Below are positions 5,717 through 14,996 of a DNA stretch of 44,363 nt, piece by piece. Position numbers and translations under genes: made by a program. The stretch comes from Herbaspirillum sp. Sphag64 (lineage in GTDB: Bacteria > Pseudomonadota > Gammaproteobacteria > Burkholderiales > Burkholderiaceae_D). The stretch spans positions 1 through 44,363 of the forward strand of contig NZ_JACHYE010000019.1 of assembly GCF_014192645.1 (NCBI RefSeq), in the 5' to 3' direction. The notes below the pieces were generated by a model that saw nothing but the letters and a program-made list of their open reading frames with translations, did no database searches and was not told the origin of the DNA. Position 1 is the stretch's first letter. The number at the start of each line of letters is the position of its first letter.

Positions 5717-6577
5717 ATGATGAAACAACAACATTACCAGAGCAGATTTGACCGCTTGTTTGACTATATTGACCAGAATCTGGAAGGGGATCTTTCGGTC
5801 GACAGGTTGAGCGAAGTCGCCTGCTTTTCAAAGTTTCATTTTCATCGTTTGTTCTCTGCCTATTGCGGTATCAGCGTTGGTAAGTACCTGCAACTCATTC
5901 GCTTGAAACGTGCTTCATTCAGGCTGGCGTTTTATCCGGACCATAAGATTATCGACATCGCGCTGGAGAGTGGTTTTGAAACACCTGAGTCGTTCTCTCG
6001 GGCCTTCAGAAAGATGTTCGGTCAATCACCATCAGCCTTCCGGAAACATCCGCAATGGCAGGAATGGCTCCAGCGCTATCGCTATCCAACATTACCAAGG
6101 ACCAAAAAAATGAACGTCTCCATTGTCGATTTTCCAGCAGTGAGCATTGCCGTACGCGAGCATCGCGGCCCCATTGAGGGCGTCAATGACTCCGTCAAGA
6201 TTTTTATAGATTGGCGTAAAACCAGCGGCTTTTCACCGCGAGATACGTCGCGCACCTTTGGCATCATGTACGACAATCCGGAAATCACCGAACCTTCGGC
6301 ATTCCGTTTTGATATCTGTGGTGAGGTCGATGCACCAGTGCCAGAAAACCTGCAAGGCATCATCAACAAATGTATTCCTAGCGGGCGGTGTGCCGTGGTG
6401 CGCCATCACGGTTCCCATGACCAGATCGGGCAAACCGTGAGAGCCCTGTATCGGCAATGGGTCCCGCAAAGTAGTGAAGAATTGCGTGATTTCCCGCTGG
6501 TGTTCCATTATCTGAATTTTGTCGGCGAAACACCGGAGCACGAACTGCTGACAGATATTTATCTGCCATTGAAATAG
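5717..6577 (+). CDS. AraC-family regulator with C-terminal GyrI-like domain
   Basis: A 286-residue regulator. Residues about 8-107 hold the two AraC helix-turn-helix motifs (LSVDRLSEVACFSKFHFHRLF, then IIDIALESGFETPESFSRAFRKMFGQSP). Residues about 130-286 form a GyrI/Rob-type small-molecule-binding domain ending in VGETPEHELLTDIYLPLK. Such proteins sense hydrophobic compounds and activate efflux or detoxification genes. The first Met is taken as 5717 (5720 equally possible; no strong ribosome-binding site). It is followed by a hairpin terminator and a convergent hydrolase gene. A fragment of a second copy of its C-terminal domain lies at 7843-7950. Confidence 0.9.
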   Translation: MMKQQHYQSRFDRLFDYIDQNLEGDLSVDRLSEVACFSKFHFHRLFSAYCGISVGKYLQLIRLKRASFRLAFYPDHKIIDIALESGFETPESFSRAFRKMFGQSPSAFRKHPQWQEWLQRYRYPTLPRTKKMNVSIVDFPAVSIAVREHRGPIEGVNDSVKIFIDWRKTSGFSPRDTSRTFGIMYDNPEITEPSAFRFDICGEVDAPVPENLQGIINKCIPSGRCAVVRHHGSHDQIGQTVRALYRQWVPQSSEELRDFPLVFHYLNFVGETPEHELLTDIYLPLK

Positions 6578-6596
6578 ATCCCATTCTGATCCATGC

Positions 6597-6635
6597 AAAA
6601 CAGCTGGCTTTTAAATCTGGAAGATCAGCTGTTTT
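6597..6635 (+). terminator. Hairpin downstream of the AraC/GyrI gene
   Basis: AAAACAGCTG (6597-6606) pairs perfectly with CAGCTGTTTT (6626-6635), loop 19 bases. The A/T flanks could make it bidirectional; it sits 20 bases after the araC-type stop codon. Confidence 0.55.
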
Positions 6636-6746
6636 ATGTTTCATCTGACCGCTATTCTCATACTGGTAATGCGGTTTCACTTTTCCTTGTCCACTGAACT
6701 AGTCACGAGCTCCAGCGCATGGTCAGGCGCTGACTTCACTCTGATG

Positions 6747-7781
6747 TCATGGCTGAGCTGCGTACACGAATTTGAGAAATTCAGCTACATCAAGCGGAGA
6801 TTGTTCGCGCGCCTGTGTATCCCCGCCAAGCGTTACTCCATAGCTGAGACATCGTCTGGATTCCGTAGTAGCCTGCGCACCCGATACTAACTGTCCATCA
6901 GTCAGCATCGTGAAATTGTTGCTATCGAGATCATAGCTGCCGTGGCATTCACGCGCACTGGTTGCTGATTTGATGAAATGAAGTCGTGTCGGTCTATCAA
7001 ATCCATGGTAGGCATTGGGGTAGGTCTTTAGCGTGATCTGTGCACCTTGCTTACGCAAATCGTTGGCGTAAGTGATACACGGTGCCGCCGGCGTGTAATC
7101 ATCTTTGCCGCCGAGTAGCATCAGTATCGGCGCGTTGTCCAAATACGCTGAGGTGTAATGCATGCCGCATCCTGGATAGAAAGCGATATGGGCAGAAAAG
7201 CGCAGATCGTCGTCGATCACGGCACGCCGGAACGGCTCTAATGCCGAATAAAGAGCTGCAATCCCGCCTCGTGAAAAGCCCATCACGCTGATCTTTCTGT
7301 TGTCGATACGAGGGTCTGCTGCCAGCAGGCGCAGGGCAAAGTAGGCGTCTGCAATACCTGCGGTCATCGATAATTGGGTTTGATCTGCTTCGGTATTGCT
7401 GATGCCGCGGCCCGTAAAACTGTCGACGATAAAGCTGGCAAATCCCATCGCATTCAACCGCTGCGCCCACACTTTTTCGCCAGGGTTAACACCACTACTT
7501 CCATGCAGGATAATCACAGCCGGTACGGCAGAATGCAGTGTGTCAGGAAAAGCGAGGCGCCCTGTGATCGTGACTTTATTGTCGACGCTCCGTGCTACAA
7601 AATCCTTGACGTGTTTAGGGGTGACTGAGGTAAAGGAGATCGTACTACTAAGGGCGTCATCAGTGTGAGAGACTGGCGTAATGGACGCTGCGAATACCGT
7701 GCCAATGCTGGCAAAGCAGAAGGCGATGGCTGCAAATATCCTGTGCGCGTTTCTGGATTTCTCCCTGTGTGTCAGCAGCAT
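6747..7781 (-). CDS. Secreted dienelactone-hydrolase-family alpha/beta hydrolase
   Basis: A 344-residue protein. An N-terminal signal peptide (basic start, hydrophobic stretch about residues 14-30, cleavage after FAA) points to the periplasm or outside. The alpha/beta-hydrolase triad is visible: HGSSG oxyanion region at 93-97, nucleophile Ser170 in GFSRGG, acid Asp227 or 228 in GGKDDYTP, and His259 in YHGFD. Dienelactone hydrolases open lactones or short esters, but related secreted members act on other esters; the substrate is unknown. GGAG lies six bases before ATG 7781. It is convergent to the AraC/GyrI gene and its promoter side abuts a relic of a second GyrI domain. Confidence 0.85.
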   Translation of the reverse strand: MLLTHREKSRNAHRIFAAIAFCFASIGTVFAASITPVSHTDDALSSTISFTSVTPKHVKDFVARSVDNKVTITGRLAFPDTLHSAVPAVIILHGSSGVNPGEKVWAQRLNAMGFASFIVDSFTGRGISNTEADQTQLSMTAGIADAYFALRLLAADPRIDNRKISVMGFSRGGIAALYSALEPFRRAVIDDDLRFSAHIAFYPGCGMHYTSAYLDNAPILMLLGGKDDYTPAAPCITYANDLRKQGAQITLKTYPNAYHGFDRPTRLHFIKSATSARECHGSYDLDSNNFTMLTDGQLVSGAQATTESRRCLSYGVTLGGDTQAREQSPLDVAEFLKFVYAAQP

Positions 7782-7842
7782 TTTTTGCTCCTACTCTATT
7801 CGTTGCACTACTTTACAACTTGGGCTGATCTACGCGCTATTT

Positions 7843-7950
7843 AATGAGCAATGGCGTAACTTGCAACGGGTGTTTTACTATCACTATTTTAGCGTTGTTG
7901 GCGAAACATCCGAGTATGAATTGTTGACGGATATCTATCTTCCGCGTGAA
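7843..7950 (+). pseudogene. Remnant of a second AraC/GyrI-type C-terminus
   Basis: The + frame reads NEQWRNLQRVFYYHYFSVVG and then ETSEYELLTDIYLPRE, clearly matching the end of the regulator at 5717-6577 (VFHYLNFVGETPEHELLTDIYLPLK). Nothing upstream in this frame resembles the rest of the family, so only about 36 residues survive. It is divergent enough to be an old duplication or the tail of a separate paralogue replaced by the hydrolase gene. Confidence 0.75.
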
Positions 7951-8037
7951 CGGGGCTGTGCTGGTCCAACAAAAACGGAGGACTCCCGATGACAGGAGAT
8001 CAGTGTTTTTTATTGAACGCTTTTGGTCTTTAGTGCT

Positions 8038-10161
8038 TCAGGCTTGAATATCAAGATCCGGTGAAATCGCTGGAGCATCTGCGCTTATCGTTGAAGTAGA
8101 AATCGCTGCTATAGCGTTGATAAACTGCTCTGGCGACATCGGTCGACCCATTAGATAGCCTTGTAGCGTATTGCATCCCAAGGTCGTCAGGAAGTTGTGC
8201 TGACTTTCAGTTTCAACACCTTCGGCAACGATACGCAAGTTGAGTGATTGTCCTAAGCCGACGATCGCAGAAACAATGGCGGCGTCATCAGTGCCCTGTG
8301 CAAGTTGATGGATAAACCCGCGATCTATTTTTAACTCACTGGCCGGCATGCGCTTCAGATAGAGGAGACTGGAGTAACCGGTGCCGAAATCATCGATGGA
8401 AATATCCACGCCCAGGGCCACCAAACTGTCTAGTATCAGCAAACTGGCTTCCACGTCATGCATTGCGGTCGATTCAGTGACTTCGAGAATCAGGCAATGA
8501 GGAGGAAGGTGATGATGCAATAGTGTTGACTTGACCAAATCGAGCAAGCCCTCCTGGCGGAACTGGACGGCAGATAAATTGACTGCCATTTTCCAGTCTT
8601 GGTGGCCGGCCTCGTACCATTCGCGCATTTGCCGACACGCTTCATTGAGTACCCATTCTCCAATGGCAATGATAAGCCCGGTTTTCTCGGCAATTGGTAT
8701 GAAATCATTCGGGGCAATGACTCCCCGCGTTGGATGCTGCCAGCGTATCAGCGCCTCGGCACCAGTTATTTTGCCGGTTGGTACCGAAAACTTGGGTTGG
8801 TAATTTAAATAAAATTCTCGATGTTCCAGCGCACTATGTATATCTTGAATCAATTGAAGCTGATGATGCACATTGACATTCATCGATGTCGCGAAGAAGT
8901 GATAGCCATTGCGACCTGTACCTTTTGTAAAATACATCGCTGCATCGGCATTCACCATCAGGTCGTGCGAGGTACTGCCGTCTTCAGGGAAAATGGCAAC
9001 GCCAATGCTGGCGGAAATACGAAGATCATGCTTCCCAATTTGAAACGGCTGGTGGATGACGGTGACGAGTTGGCCTGCTATCGGTGCGACATCTTCAGGG
9101 TCGACGATTTCCGTCAAGATAACGAATTCATCCCCGCCGAGACGGGCTACGGTATCTTGCGCCCGCAGGCTGTTACAGATACGTGCAGCAACTGCTATCA
9201 GTAGCTGGTCGCCAACGTGGTGACCAAGGGAGTCGTTGATTGCCTTGAAACCATCCAGGTCAATAAACATGAACGCGAACCGACTTTTTTCCCGAGTCGC
9301 CTTGTTGAGCATCTGCTCCAGACGATCTTCAAGCAGGCTACGGTTGGCCAGATTGGTGAGACCGTCATGCAGCGCCTGCTTTTGCAATTCGGAATTGGCT
9401 TCGGCCAGCGAACGGGCCAGTTGAGCAGTTTGAGACTCCAATCTTGCGTCCAGCACAGAAGTCAACAATGCAATTGTCAGCACTGCCAAGGTGACAACAA
9501 TGACCACAACCGCCAACCAGCCCGGACCAATGCCATCGTTGGCAGCAGTGCAGACACTATCGAGAGGAAAATTTGCCGCCGCCATGCCGGTGTAATGCAT
9601 ACCGACAATCGCAGCGCCCATCACTAGCGATGCAGCGCCTCTGAGTAGCCGGACACGACGGGTATTTTTTCGTAAATTGAAGGCGATCCAGAGCGCCGCT
9701 CCGGCAGCCACAATGGCAATGACGACGGAAACGATGAATAGCGGAATATCGTACTGAATCGCGGGATTCATGCGCATTGCCGCCATACCGGTATAGTGCA
9801 TCGTCGCGATAGAAATGCCCATGATGATGGCACTAGTGGCGAGATGGGTACGAGAGAGCTGAGGTTGATTGATACGCCACAGCGCGAATCCAGACGCCAG
9901 AACAGCAATACTCAAAGAGAGTGCTGTAATTTTCCAATCATAGCCAAGCGGAATCGGAAGCCTGAATGCCAGCATCCCTATGAAATGCATTGACCATATG
10001 CCCATTCCCATGGCAATGGCACCACCGGCCTGCCACCATAAAATGCTATTTTTTTGTGCGGAATGAATACGACCGGACACATCCAGCGCTGTATAGGAAG
10101 CCAGCACCGCGACCGTGTACGAGAGAATGACTAATATCGAATCGTAATTTGCGGTGAACAT
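8038..10161 (-). CDS. MHYT-GGDEF-EAL c-di-GMP cyclase/phosphodiesterase
   Basis: A 707-residue inner-membrane protein. Residues 1-240 form the seven-helix MHYT sensor with three motif repeats (MHFIG 58, MHYTG 121, MHYTG 188), proposed to sense O2, CO or NO through copper. A GGDEF domain follows (GGDEF at 342-346, intact, with an RxxD inhibitory site at 333-336), then an EAL domain (EAL 469-471, NLS, LEVTES, DDFGTGYSS 590-598, EGVET), all catalytic motifs present. It can in principle both make and break c-di-GMP, which governs motility versus biofilm. It lies downstream of the peptidase/MFS/chemoreceptor group but 250 bases away, so probably has its own promoter. No strong ribosome-binding site is seen. 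Confidence 0.93.
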   Translation of the reverse strand: MFTANYDSILVILSYTVAVLASYTALDVSGRIHSAQKNSILWWQAGGAIAMGMGIWSMHFIGMLAFRLPIPLGYDWKITALSLSIAVLASGFALWRINQPQLSRTHLATSAIIMGISIATMHYTGMAAMRMNPAIQYDIPLFIVSVVIAIVAAGAALWIAFNLRKNTRRVRLLRGAASLVMGAAIVGMHYTGMAAANFPLDSVCTAANDGIGPGWLAVVVIVVTLAVLTIALLTSVLDARLESQTAQLARSLAEANSELQKQALHDGLTNLANRSLLEDRLEQMLNKATREKSRFAFMFIDLDGFKAINDSLGHHVGDQLLIAVAARICNSLRAQDTVARLGGDEFVILTEIVDPEDVAPIAGQLVTVIHQPFQIGKHDLRISASIGVAIFPEDGSTSHDLMVNADAAMYFTKGTGRNGYHFFATSMNVNVHHQLQLIQDIHSALEHREFYLNYQPKFSVPTGKITGAEALIRWQHPTRGVIAPNDFIPIAEKTGLIIAIGEWVLNEACRQMREWYEAGHQDWKMAVNLSAVQFRQEGLLDLVKSTLLHHHLPPHCLILEVTESTAMHDVEASLLILDSLVALGVDISIDDFGTGYSSLLYLKRMPASELKIDRGFIHQLAQGTDDAAIVSAIVGLGQSLNLRIVAEGVETESQHNFLTTLGCNTLQGYLMGRPMSPEQFINAIAAISTSTISADAPAISPDLDIQA

Positions 10162-10376
10162 TGCGTGTTATTCGACTGGACCTGCGAGAGATCGCTACGA
10201 AATGAGTAGTTGAGTATTTGCATACGAAGAGATATTCATATGAGAAAACTATACAGCAAACATTTCATTTCTTGTCGATACCTCAATTTTTGTTGAGTAT
10301 CGCCGCATTGGTGCTATATCGCCTTTCCGCCAGCGTTATCACTGGATCGGGATGACATCTTGTGTTTCGTTCTAAT

Positions 10377-10402
10377 CGGTAAAGTGGCTAACACTTTTAC
10401 CG
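10377..10402 (-). terminator. Hairpin after the chemoreceptor gene
   Basis: CGGTAAAGTG pairs with CACTTTTACCG (one bulge) with a five-base loop, 13 bases beyond the stop of the minus-strand chemoreceptor. There is no T-run, so it may be an mRNA 3'-end hairpin or a weak terminator. Confidence 0.4.
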
Positions 10403-10414
10403 GTATCGTTGGCG

Positions 10415-11995
10415 TTATTCGGAGAGCAGGTTTGTCATATTGGCTGATACTTTTAACCTGAATACGCTGACCGTTTGCGATAAAGTGTTTGCTTGCTCCT
10501 GCAACGACTGCGTAGCGGTAGCGGATTCTTCGACCAGCGCGGTATTTTCCTTGGTAACTTTATCCATTCTTAAAATAGCGCGGTTGATTTCGTCGATCCC
10601 GATGCATTGCTCCTGATTGGCAACACTGATTTGGCCGACGATATCGGTCACGTGCTTGACACTGTTAACGACCTCTTCCATGGTTGCGCCAGCTTGTTCA
10701 ACCAGCCTGCTTCCGATTTCGACCTTGACAACGGAGTCATCGATGAGAGCTTTGATTTCTTTTGCTGCGGCTGATGAGCGCTGCGCTAGGCTGCGTACTT
10801 CAGAGGCAACCACGGCGAAGCCGCGTCCCTGTTCGCCGGCTCTGGCTGCCTCAACTGCTGCGTTCAAAGCGAGGATGTTGGTTTGAAAAGCGATGCCGTC
10901 GATGACGCTGATGATGTCGACAATCCTTTTGGACGAATCGTTGATGGAGCTCATCGTATCAACTACCTGGCCTACTACATCGCCGCCTTTGATTGCTACG
11001 ACGGAGGCGGATACCGCCAGTTCGTTGGCTTGTTGCGCATTGTCGGCGTTCTGCTTGACGGTCGAGGTGAGTTCTTCCATCGCCGACGCTGTATCTTGAA
11101 GAGAGCCGGCCTGATGTTCGGTGCGCGAGGAGAGATCTTTGTTGCCGCTGGCTATTTGAATGGATGCCGTCGCAATGGTATCGGTGCCTTCGCGCACGCG
11201 ACTGACGATTTTCAGTAAATTGTCGTTCATCAGTTTGAGTGCGCCGAGCAATTGCCCTGTTTCGTCTGCGCTGGCTTGCTGGATATTCGCAGTCAGGTCT
11301 CCTTCGGCGACGCGACGAGCGACCTTGACGGCGTCGGTCAATGGTCGCGAGATAAGCCGCGACATTCCGATTGCGAGCACCAGGGCAGCCACGATACTGA
11401 GCCCTAGTATGCCGATGATCAGCATACGGGAGCTCGCGTAAATATCCCCTGCATGGTTGCTGGAATAATCTGCTCCGGCATTGGTGACGTCGATCAGCTT
11501 GTCGACGTTGGTAATCATTTGCCGATAAAACTCTGTCGATGCCCCCTGCAAAAGTGCTGTTGCCTCGACTTTTTTGTTTTCATGAGATAGTTCGATAATG
11601 TCAGCGTGTACCGCCATGAAGTTATTGATGGCCTTCGTGATATCCGCATAAATCGCTTGTCTTTGCGGATCGGTGGCAATCGCTTCGTATTCCTTGCGTT
11701 GTTTGGCAAGAATATCGAGGTCTCTGTTGAGCTTGCCGATGACGTCGTCAACTTCCTTGGGATCAGTCGCTAGAATATGTTGCAGCTCAAAACTGCGAAT
11801 GCGCCCCATGAAAAATTTGACCTTGCCGAGAACGCGAATACCGGGAAGCCAGTTTGTGACGATGTCAGTGGATGCCGTGTTGACTTTGTCCAATTGGACG
11901 ATGGAAAAAATTCCCAATGCTGCAATCAGTATCATGATTGAGAGAAAAGCTACGATCAGTTTCGTCCCAATTTTCAAGTTATAAAACCATTTCAT
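10415..11995 (-). CDS. Methyl-accepting chemotaxis protein, four-helix-bundle sensor
   Basis: A 526-residue chemoreceptor. ATG 11995 ([13 protein letters not shown]) is chosen because GGAG lies just upstream; an ORF start 54 bases earlier has no such support. TM1 is about residues 10-30, the periplasmic 4HB domain 31-185 ([15 protein letters not shown] and IELSHENKK are typical), and TM2 about 188-210, then HAMP and a cytoplasmic signalling hairpin with the invariant [20 protein letters not shown] and [11 protein letters not shown] segments. There is no C-terminal CheR/CheB pentapeptide. It starts 81 bases after the MFS transporter on the same strand and probably shares its transcript, so it may sense the transported substrate. 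Confidence 0.93.
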   Translation of the reverse strand: MKWFYNLKIGTKLIVAFLSIMILIAALGIFSIVQLDKVNTASTDIVTNWLPGIRVLGKVKFFMGRIRSFELQHILATDPKEVDDVIGKLNRDLDILAKQRKEYEAIATDPQRQAIYADITKAINNFMAVHADIIELSHENKKVEATALLQGASTEFYRQMITNVDKLIDVTNAGADYSSNHAGDIYASSRMLIIGILGLSIVAALVLAIGMSRLISRPLTDAVKVARRVAEGDLTANIQQASADETGQLLGALKLMNDNLLKIVSRVREGTDTIATASIQIASGNKDLSSRTEHQAGSLQDTASAMEELTSTVKQNADNAQQANELAVSASVVAIKGGDVVGQVVDTMSSINDSSKRIVDIISVIDGIAFQTNILALNAAVEAARAGEQGRGFAVVASEVRSLAQRSSAAAKEIKALIDDSVVKVEIGSRLVEQAGATMEEVVNSVKHVTDIVGQISVANQEQCIGIDEINRAILRMDKVTKENTALVEESATATQSLQEQANTLSQTVSVFRLKVSANMTNLLSE

Positions 11996-12076
11996 TTTTT
12001 TCTCCTGCTTTACTGGATCCGTTCTGACCTGATCTGATGGAGATTTCACTACCGAAGTAAGGTACTGAAATGATGC

Positions 12077-13390
12077 CTAGCGCAACTTCAGTTTGATTGC
12101 GGCTACCAACAGGGCACAGATGCTGAGACTCGAGGCCGCAACCAGGTAGTAACTTGTCGCAACTGGCGTTCCCGTGATTCTGATTAGAAAAATCGAAATG
12201 GCAGGCGCAAATCCACCAAATACGCTGACACCGATGCTGTAACTGAGGGACATTCCAGTGACGCGGGTCTCCAGCGGGAAGATATCCGACATGATCGACG
12301 CCAGTGGAGCAAAATAAATGGCCTTGATCAATCCGATCATGCCGACCGCCAGCAACAACGAGGCCGTGGTTGGATACGCGTTCAGCCAGAGAAATAAAGG
12401 ATAGGCTGACACGATATAAACAATGGCGGTGCCCAACATGATGTTGATGCGTCCCACTTTATCGGCCAACAGGCCAACAACGGGTGTTACCAAAGTCAGG
12501 ATGACGCCGGCCAGCAAGGTTGCGAGAAAGCCGGTGGATTGGGGGAGTTTCAGATTCTCTGCCGCATAGGTTGGCATGTACTTGATCAGGAACGTTGATG
12601 CGGTGGAAACGATCAATACGCCTATTGACACCACTATCAATAATTTCTGTTTAGCCAATATTTCTGTAATCGGCTGATTGAGATCTTGTGGATGCTGGTG
12701 CGCTACCTTTTTTGCGAAATCTGGTGTTTCATCGACCTTGCTACGCAGGTATAAGCCGACCGGGGCAATCGACAAGCCGAAGAAAAATGGAACCCGCCAT
12801 CCCCAATCCTGCATCGCCTCGGGTGTCAGATTTTTTGTGAGGAAGTAGCCGAAAAGCGATGCAATCACGGTACCAAAGCCCTGGCTTGCAAATTGCAGAC
12901 TCGCGACGAAAACGCGTTTTCGCTTCGGTGCATGTTCCATCATGAACGCGGTGGAGCTGCCAAATTCGCCCCCGGCGGAAAAGCCTTGAAACAGACGCGC
13001 CACCATGATCCCGGCGGGAGCCAGCGCACCAATGGTGGCGTAGGAGGGCATCACCGCAATCATGATCATGCCTACCAACATGAGAGTGAGTGAGACGGTC
13101 AGAGATTTTTTTCTGCCAGCGCGATCCGCATAGGCTCCTAGGACTATTGCGCCGATCGGACGGATAAGAAATGAAACTCCGAACGTTGCGAAAGCCATCA
13201 GCAAGGACAAGGAAGAGTCGCTCGAAGGGAAAAATACCTTGCCGATGGTGACTGCAAAATATGCATAGACAGATAAGTCGAACCATTCTAATGTGTTGCC
13301 GATCAGAGCGGCTCCGACCGCTTTCGTCAATGAAACTTCTTTTCCTCCGGTCGCCGGTTCAGAGGAAAAATTACTCGCTGATGCAGCCAT
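12077..13390 (-). CDS. MFS transporter, metabolite:H+ symporter (MHS) family
   Basis: A 437-residue protein with 12 predicted helices. MHS hallmarks are present: GNTLEWFDLSVYAYFA in helix 1, the loop D-R-A-G-R-K-K after helix 2, a large Gly-rich RLFQGFSAGGEFG in helix 4, and PKRKR in the next loop. Relatives carry dicarboxylates, citrate, shikimate, proline/betaine or 2-oxoglutarate with protons. It sits between an M20 peptidase (85 bases upstream) and a chemoreceptor (81 bases downstream), which suggests uptake of a peptide- or acyl-amino-acid-type substrate. ATG 13390 has GGAG eight bases before it. Confidence 0.9.
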   Translation of the reverse strand: MAASASNFSSEPATGGKEVSLTKAVGAALIGNTLEWFDLSVYAYFAVTIGKVFFPSSDSSLSLLMAFATFGVSFLIRPIGAIVLGAYADRAGRKKSLTVSLTLMLVGMIMIAVMPSYATIGALAPAGIMVARLFQGFSAGGEFGSSTAFMMEHAPKRKRVFVASLQFASQGFGTVIASLFGYFLTKNLTPEAMQDWGWRVPFFFGLSIAPVGLYLRSKVDETPDFAKKVAHQHPQDLNQPITEILAKQKLLIVVSIGVLIVSTASTFLIKYMPTYAAENLKLPQSTGFLATLLAGVILTLVTPVVGLLADKVGRINIMLGTAIVYIVSAYPLFLWLNAYPTTASLLLAVGMIGLIKAIYFAPLASIMSDIFPLETRVTGMSLSYSIGVSVFGGFAPAISIFLIRITGTPVATSYYLVAASSLSICALLVAAIKLKLR

Positions 13391-13475
13391 AGTGATGACT
13401 CCGCTTCTTTATAAGAATGATTGCGATAGTGAAACTGCGGGGTGTCTCAATCCCGCAACGAATGCATGAATGAAC

Positions 13476-14873
13476 TCAGGATTGATGCATCTGCTCAGGG
13501 GTAAGCTCACCCAGATCCCAGAACAAGCTGGTCATGATCTGCATCCCTTCATCGGCGATCGATGCCAACATGTGTTCGTTAGCCGCATGTTGGGCGCAAC
13601 CTGGGTAAGAATGAGGTATCCATAAGGTAGGCAAACCCAATACATTGGCAAATACGTCGTTCGGCAAGGTTCCGCCAAGATTGGGCAAGATTGCAATTTC
13701 TCGGTCCAATACTGACTTCATCGATTGCTCCGCCCATCGTACCCAGACATTGTCAGGATTGAGCCGGGTCGCGGCGGTACCTCGTTGTACCTTCACATCG
13801 ACAGACTCGAAGCCATGTGCATCCAGATGTTTTCTCAGGATGGCTTTCAGTTCTTCCCAGCGGGTGTCGACGACAAAGCGAAGTTGGCAAAAGGCTTTGG
13901 CATTAGGGGGAATCGCATTGACCGGGTTGGCGGGGTTGCCGGAGGTGAACGCCAACACTTCGAGCGAATTCCAGCCTAATAGCTTTTCAGCCGATGACAT
14001 GCCTGGTTCACCCCAGTGCTTGTCGATTTCGCGGCCCATCAAGGCGTCCGAAATAGACAATTTGCCAAGCGTTGTTTTGATCAGTGGTGATATCGGCGGA
14101 GGGAGGAGGTCTGGTATCAAAATCCGGCCTTTACCATCGACCATGCTCGCCAGAGCATTGGCCAGTATGGTCGCCGGGTTGCGCATCAGGCCACCCCAGT
14201 TTCCCGAGTGCAGACCACCACTTCTGAGATTGATGGACAGTTCAAACAAAACCGATCCGCGTGAGCCCAGAAAAATAGTCGGCTGGCTAGCGCTCAGTCG
14301 CGGACCATCCGAGGCAATGAAGACGTCAGATTTGAGTTGTCGCGTATTTAATTCGCAATATCTTTTCAAGCCCGGCGATCCAATTTCTTCTCCCGTTTCG
14401 AAAAGGCATTTCACGTTGTACCCAAGACGACCGTTACGGACCTTGATGACGGTTTCGAGTGCAGCCAGATTGATCGAATGCTGGCCCTTGTTGTCTGCAG
14501 TGCCACGGCCATACCATTTGTCGCCCTGGACGTTGAGTTTCCATGGATTGAGACCGTCGCTCCATTGATCGTCATAGCCACGCACGACATCGCCGTGGCC
14601 GTAGGTAAGTACGGTGAGCAAATCGTCACCTTCGTGACGTTCGGCGAAAAGGAGGGGTGGTTTTCCGGAGAGCGGATTGTCTACGATGAGGCAAGTGAAG
14701 CCCATGCGGCTGAGCACTGCTTCCAATTCTAGCTTCAGATAGACGTGCAACTGTGCTGCCTGTTCCGATGCCTGGCTTTCTGTTCTGTACGAAACCCGTC
14801 GTGCAATCTCGGCTTGCAACTGCCCATTGGCGTAGTGCTTTTTTGCACTCTCCATTGCTATTGCTTTATTCAC
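13476..14873 (-). CDS. M20-family zinc metallopeptidase
   Basis: A 465-residue protein. GTG 14873 is taken as start because GGAG lies five bases before it; the longer reading from 14909 has no site. Zinc ligands and catalytic residues are visible: His93 in GHGDVV, Asp127 in RGTADNKGQ, Glu162/Glu163 in TGEEIGS, Asp189 in ASDGP, and a C-terminal His in IPHSYPG. An insertion domain (about 200-330) is the dimerisation lid. Family members are dipeptidases, carboxypeptidases or N-acyl-amino-acid hydrolases. No signal peptide, so it is cytoplasmic. It is first in a group with a transporter and chemoreceptor and diverges from a LysR gene that probably controls it. Confidence 0.9.
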   Translation of the reverse strand: MNKAIAMESAKKHYANGQLQAEIARRVSYRTESQASEQAAQLHVYLKLELEAVLSRMGFTCLIVDNPLSGKPPLLFAERHEGDDLLTVLTYGHGDVVRGYDDQWSDGLNPWKLNVQGDKWYGRGTADNKGQHSINLAALETVIKVRNGRLGYNVKCLFETGEEIGSPGLKRYCELNTRQLKSDVFIASDGPRLSASQPTIFLGSRGSVLFELSINLRSGGLHSGNWGGLMRNPATILANALASMVDGKGRILIPDLLPPPISPLIKTTLGKLSISDALMGREIDKHWGEPGMSSAEKLLGWNSLEVLAFTSGNPANPVNAIPPNAKAFCQLRFVVDTRWEELKAILRKHLDAHGFESVDVKVQRGTAATRLNPDNVWVRWAEQSMKSVLDREIAILPNLGGTLPNDVFANVLGLPTLWIPHSYPGCAQHAANEHMLASIADEGMQIMTSLFWDLGELTPEQMHQS

Positions 14874-14962
14874 AATTTCTCCATAATTACTGAGGTGACG
14901 TTGGTGCAAGCAAGTCTAGTACTAGTGGGTGTTCTTTAAAATTGCTATATTAAGAAGAACTT

Positions 14963-14979
14963 ATTCTAAATATTAGAAT
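14963..14979. promoter_or_regulatory. Palindromic LysR-type operator
   Basis: ATTCTAA-ATA-TTAGAAT, a perfect palindrome with seven-base arms in the 123-base divergent region between the M20 gene and the LysR gene. It contains the T-N11-A core expected for LysR regulators and lies just 18 bases before the LysR start, as for autorepression. Confidence 0.65.
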
Positions 14980-14996
14980 GCTTTTCGGAGTCGGAC

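Noticed and set aside
8821..9627. Long + strand open frames within the GGDEF-EAL gene and similar frames in the efflux, peptidase and chemoreceptor genes
   Set aside because: They are antisense shadows of strongly supported genes and lack family similarity or ribosome-binding sites.
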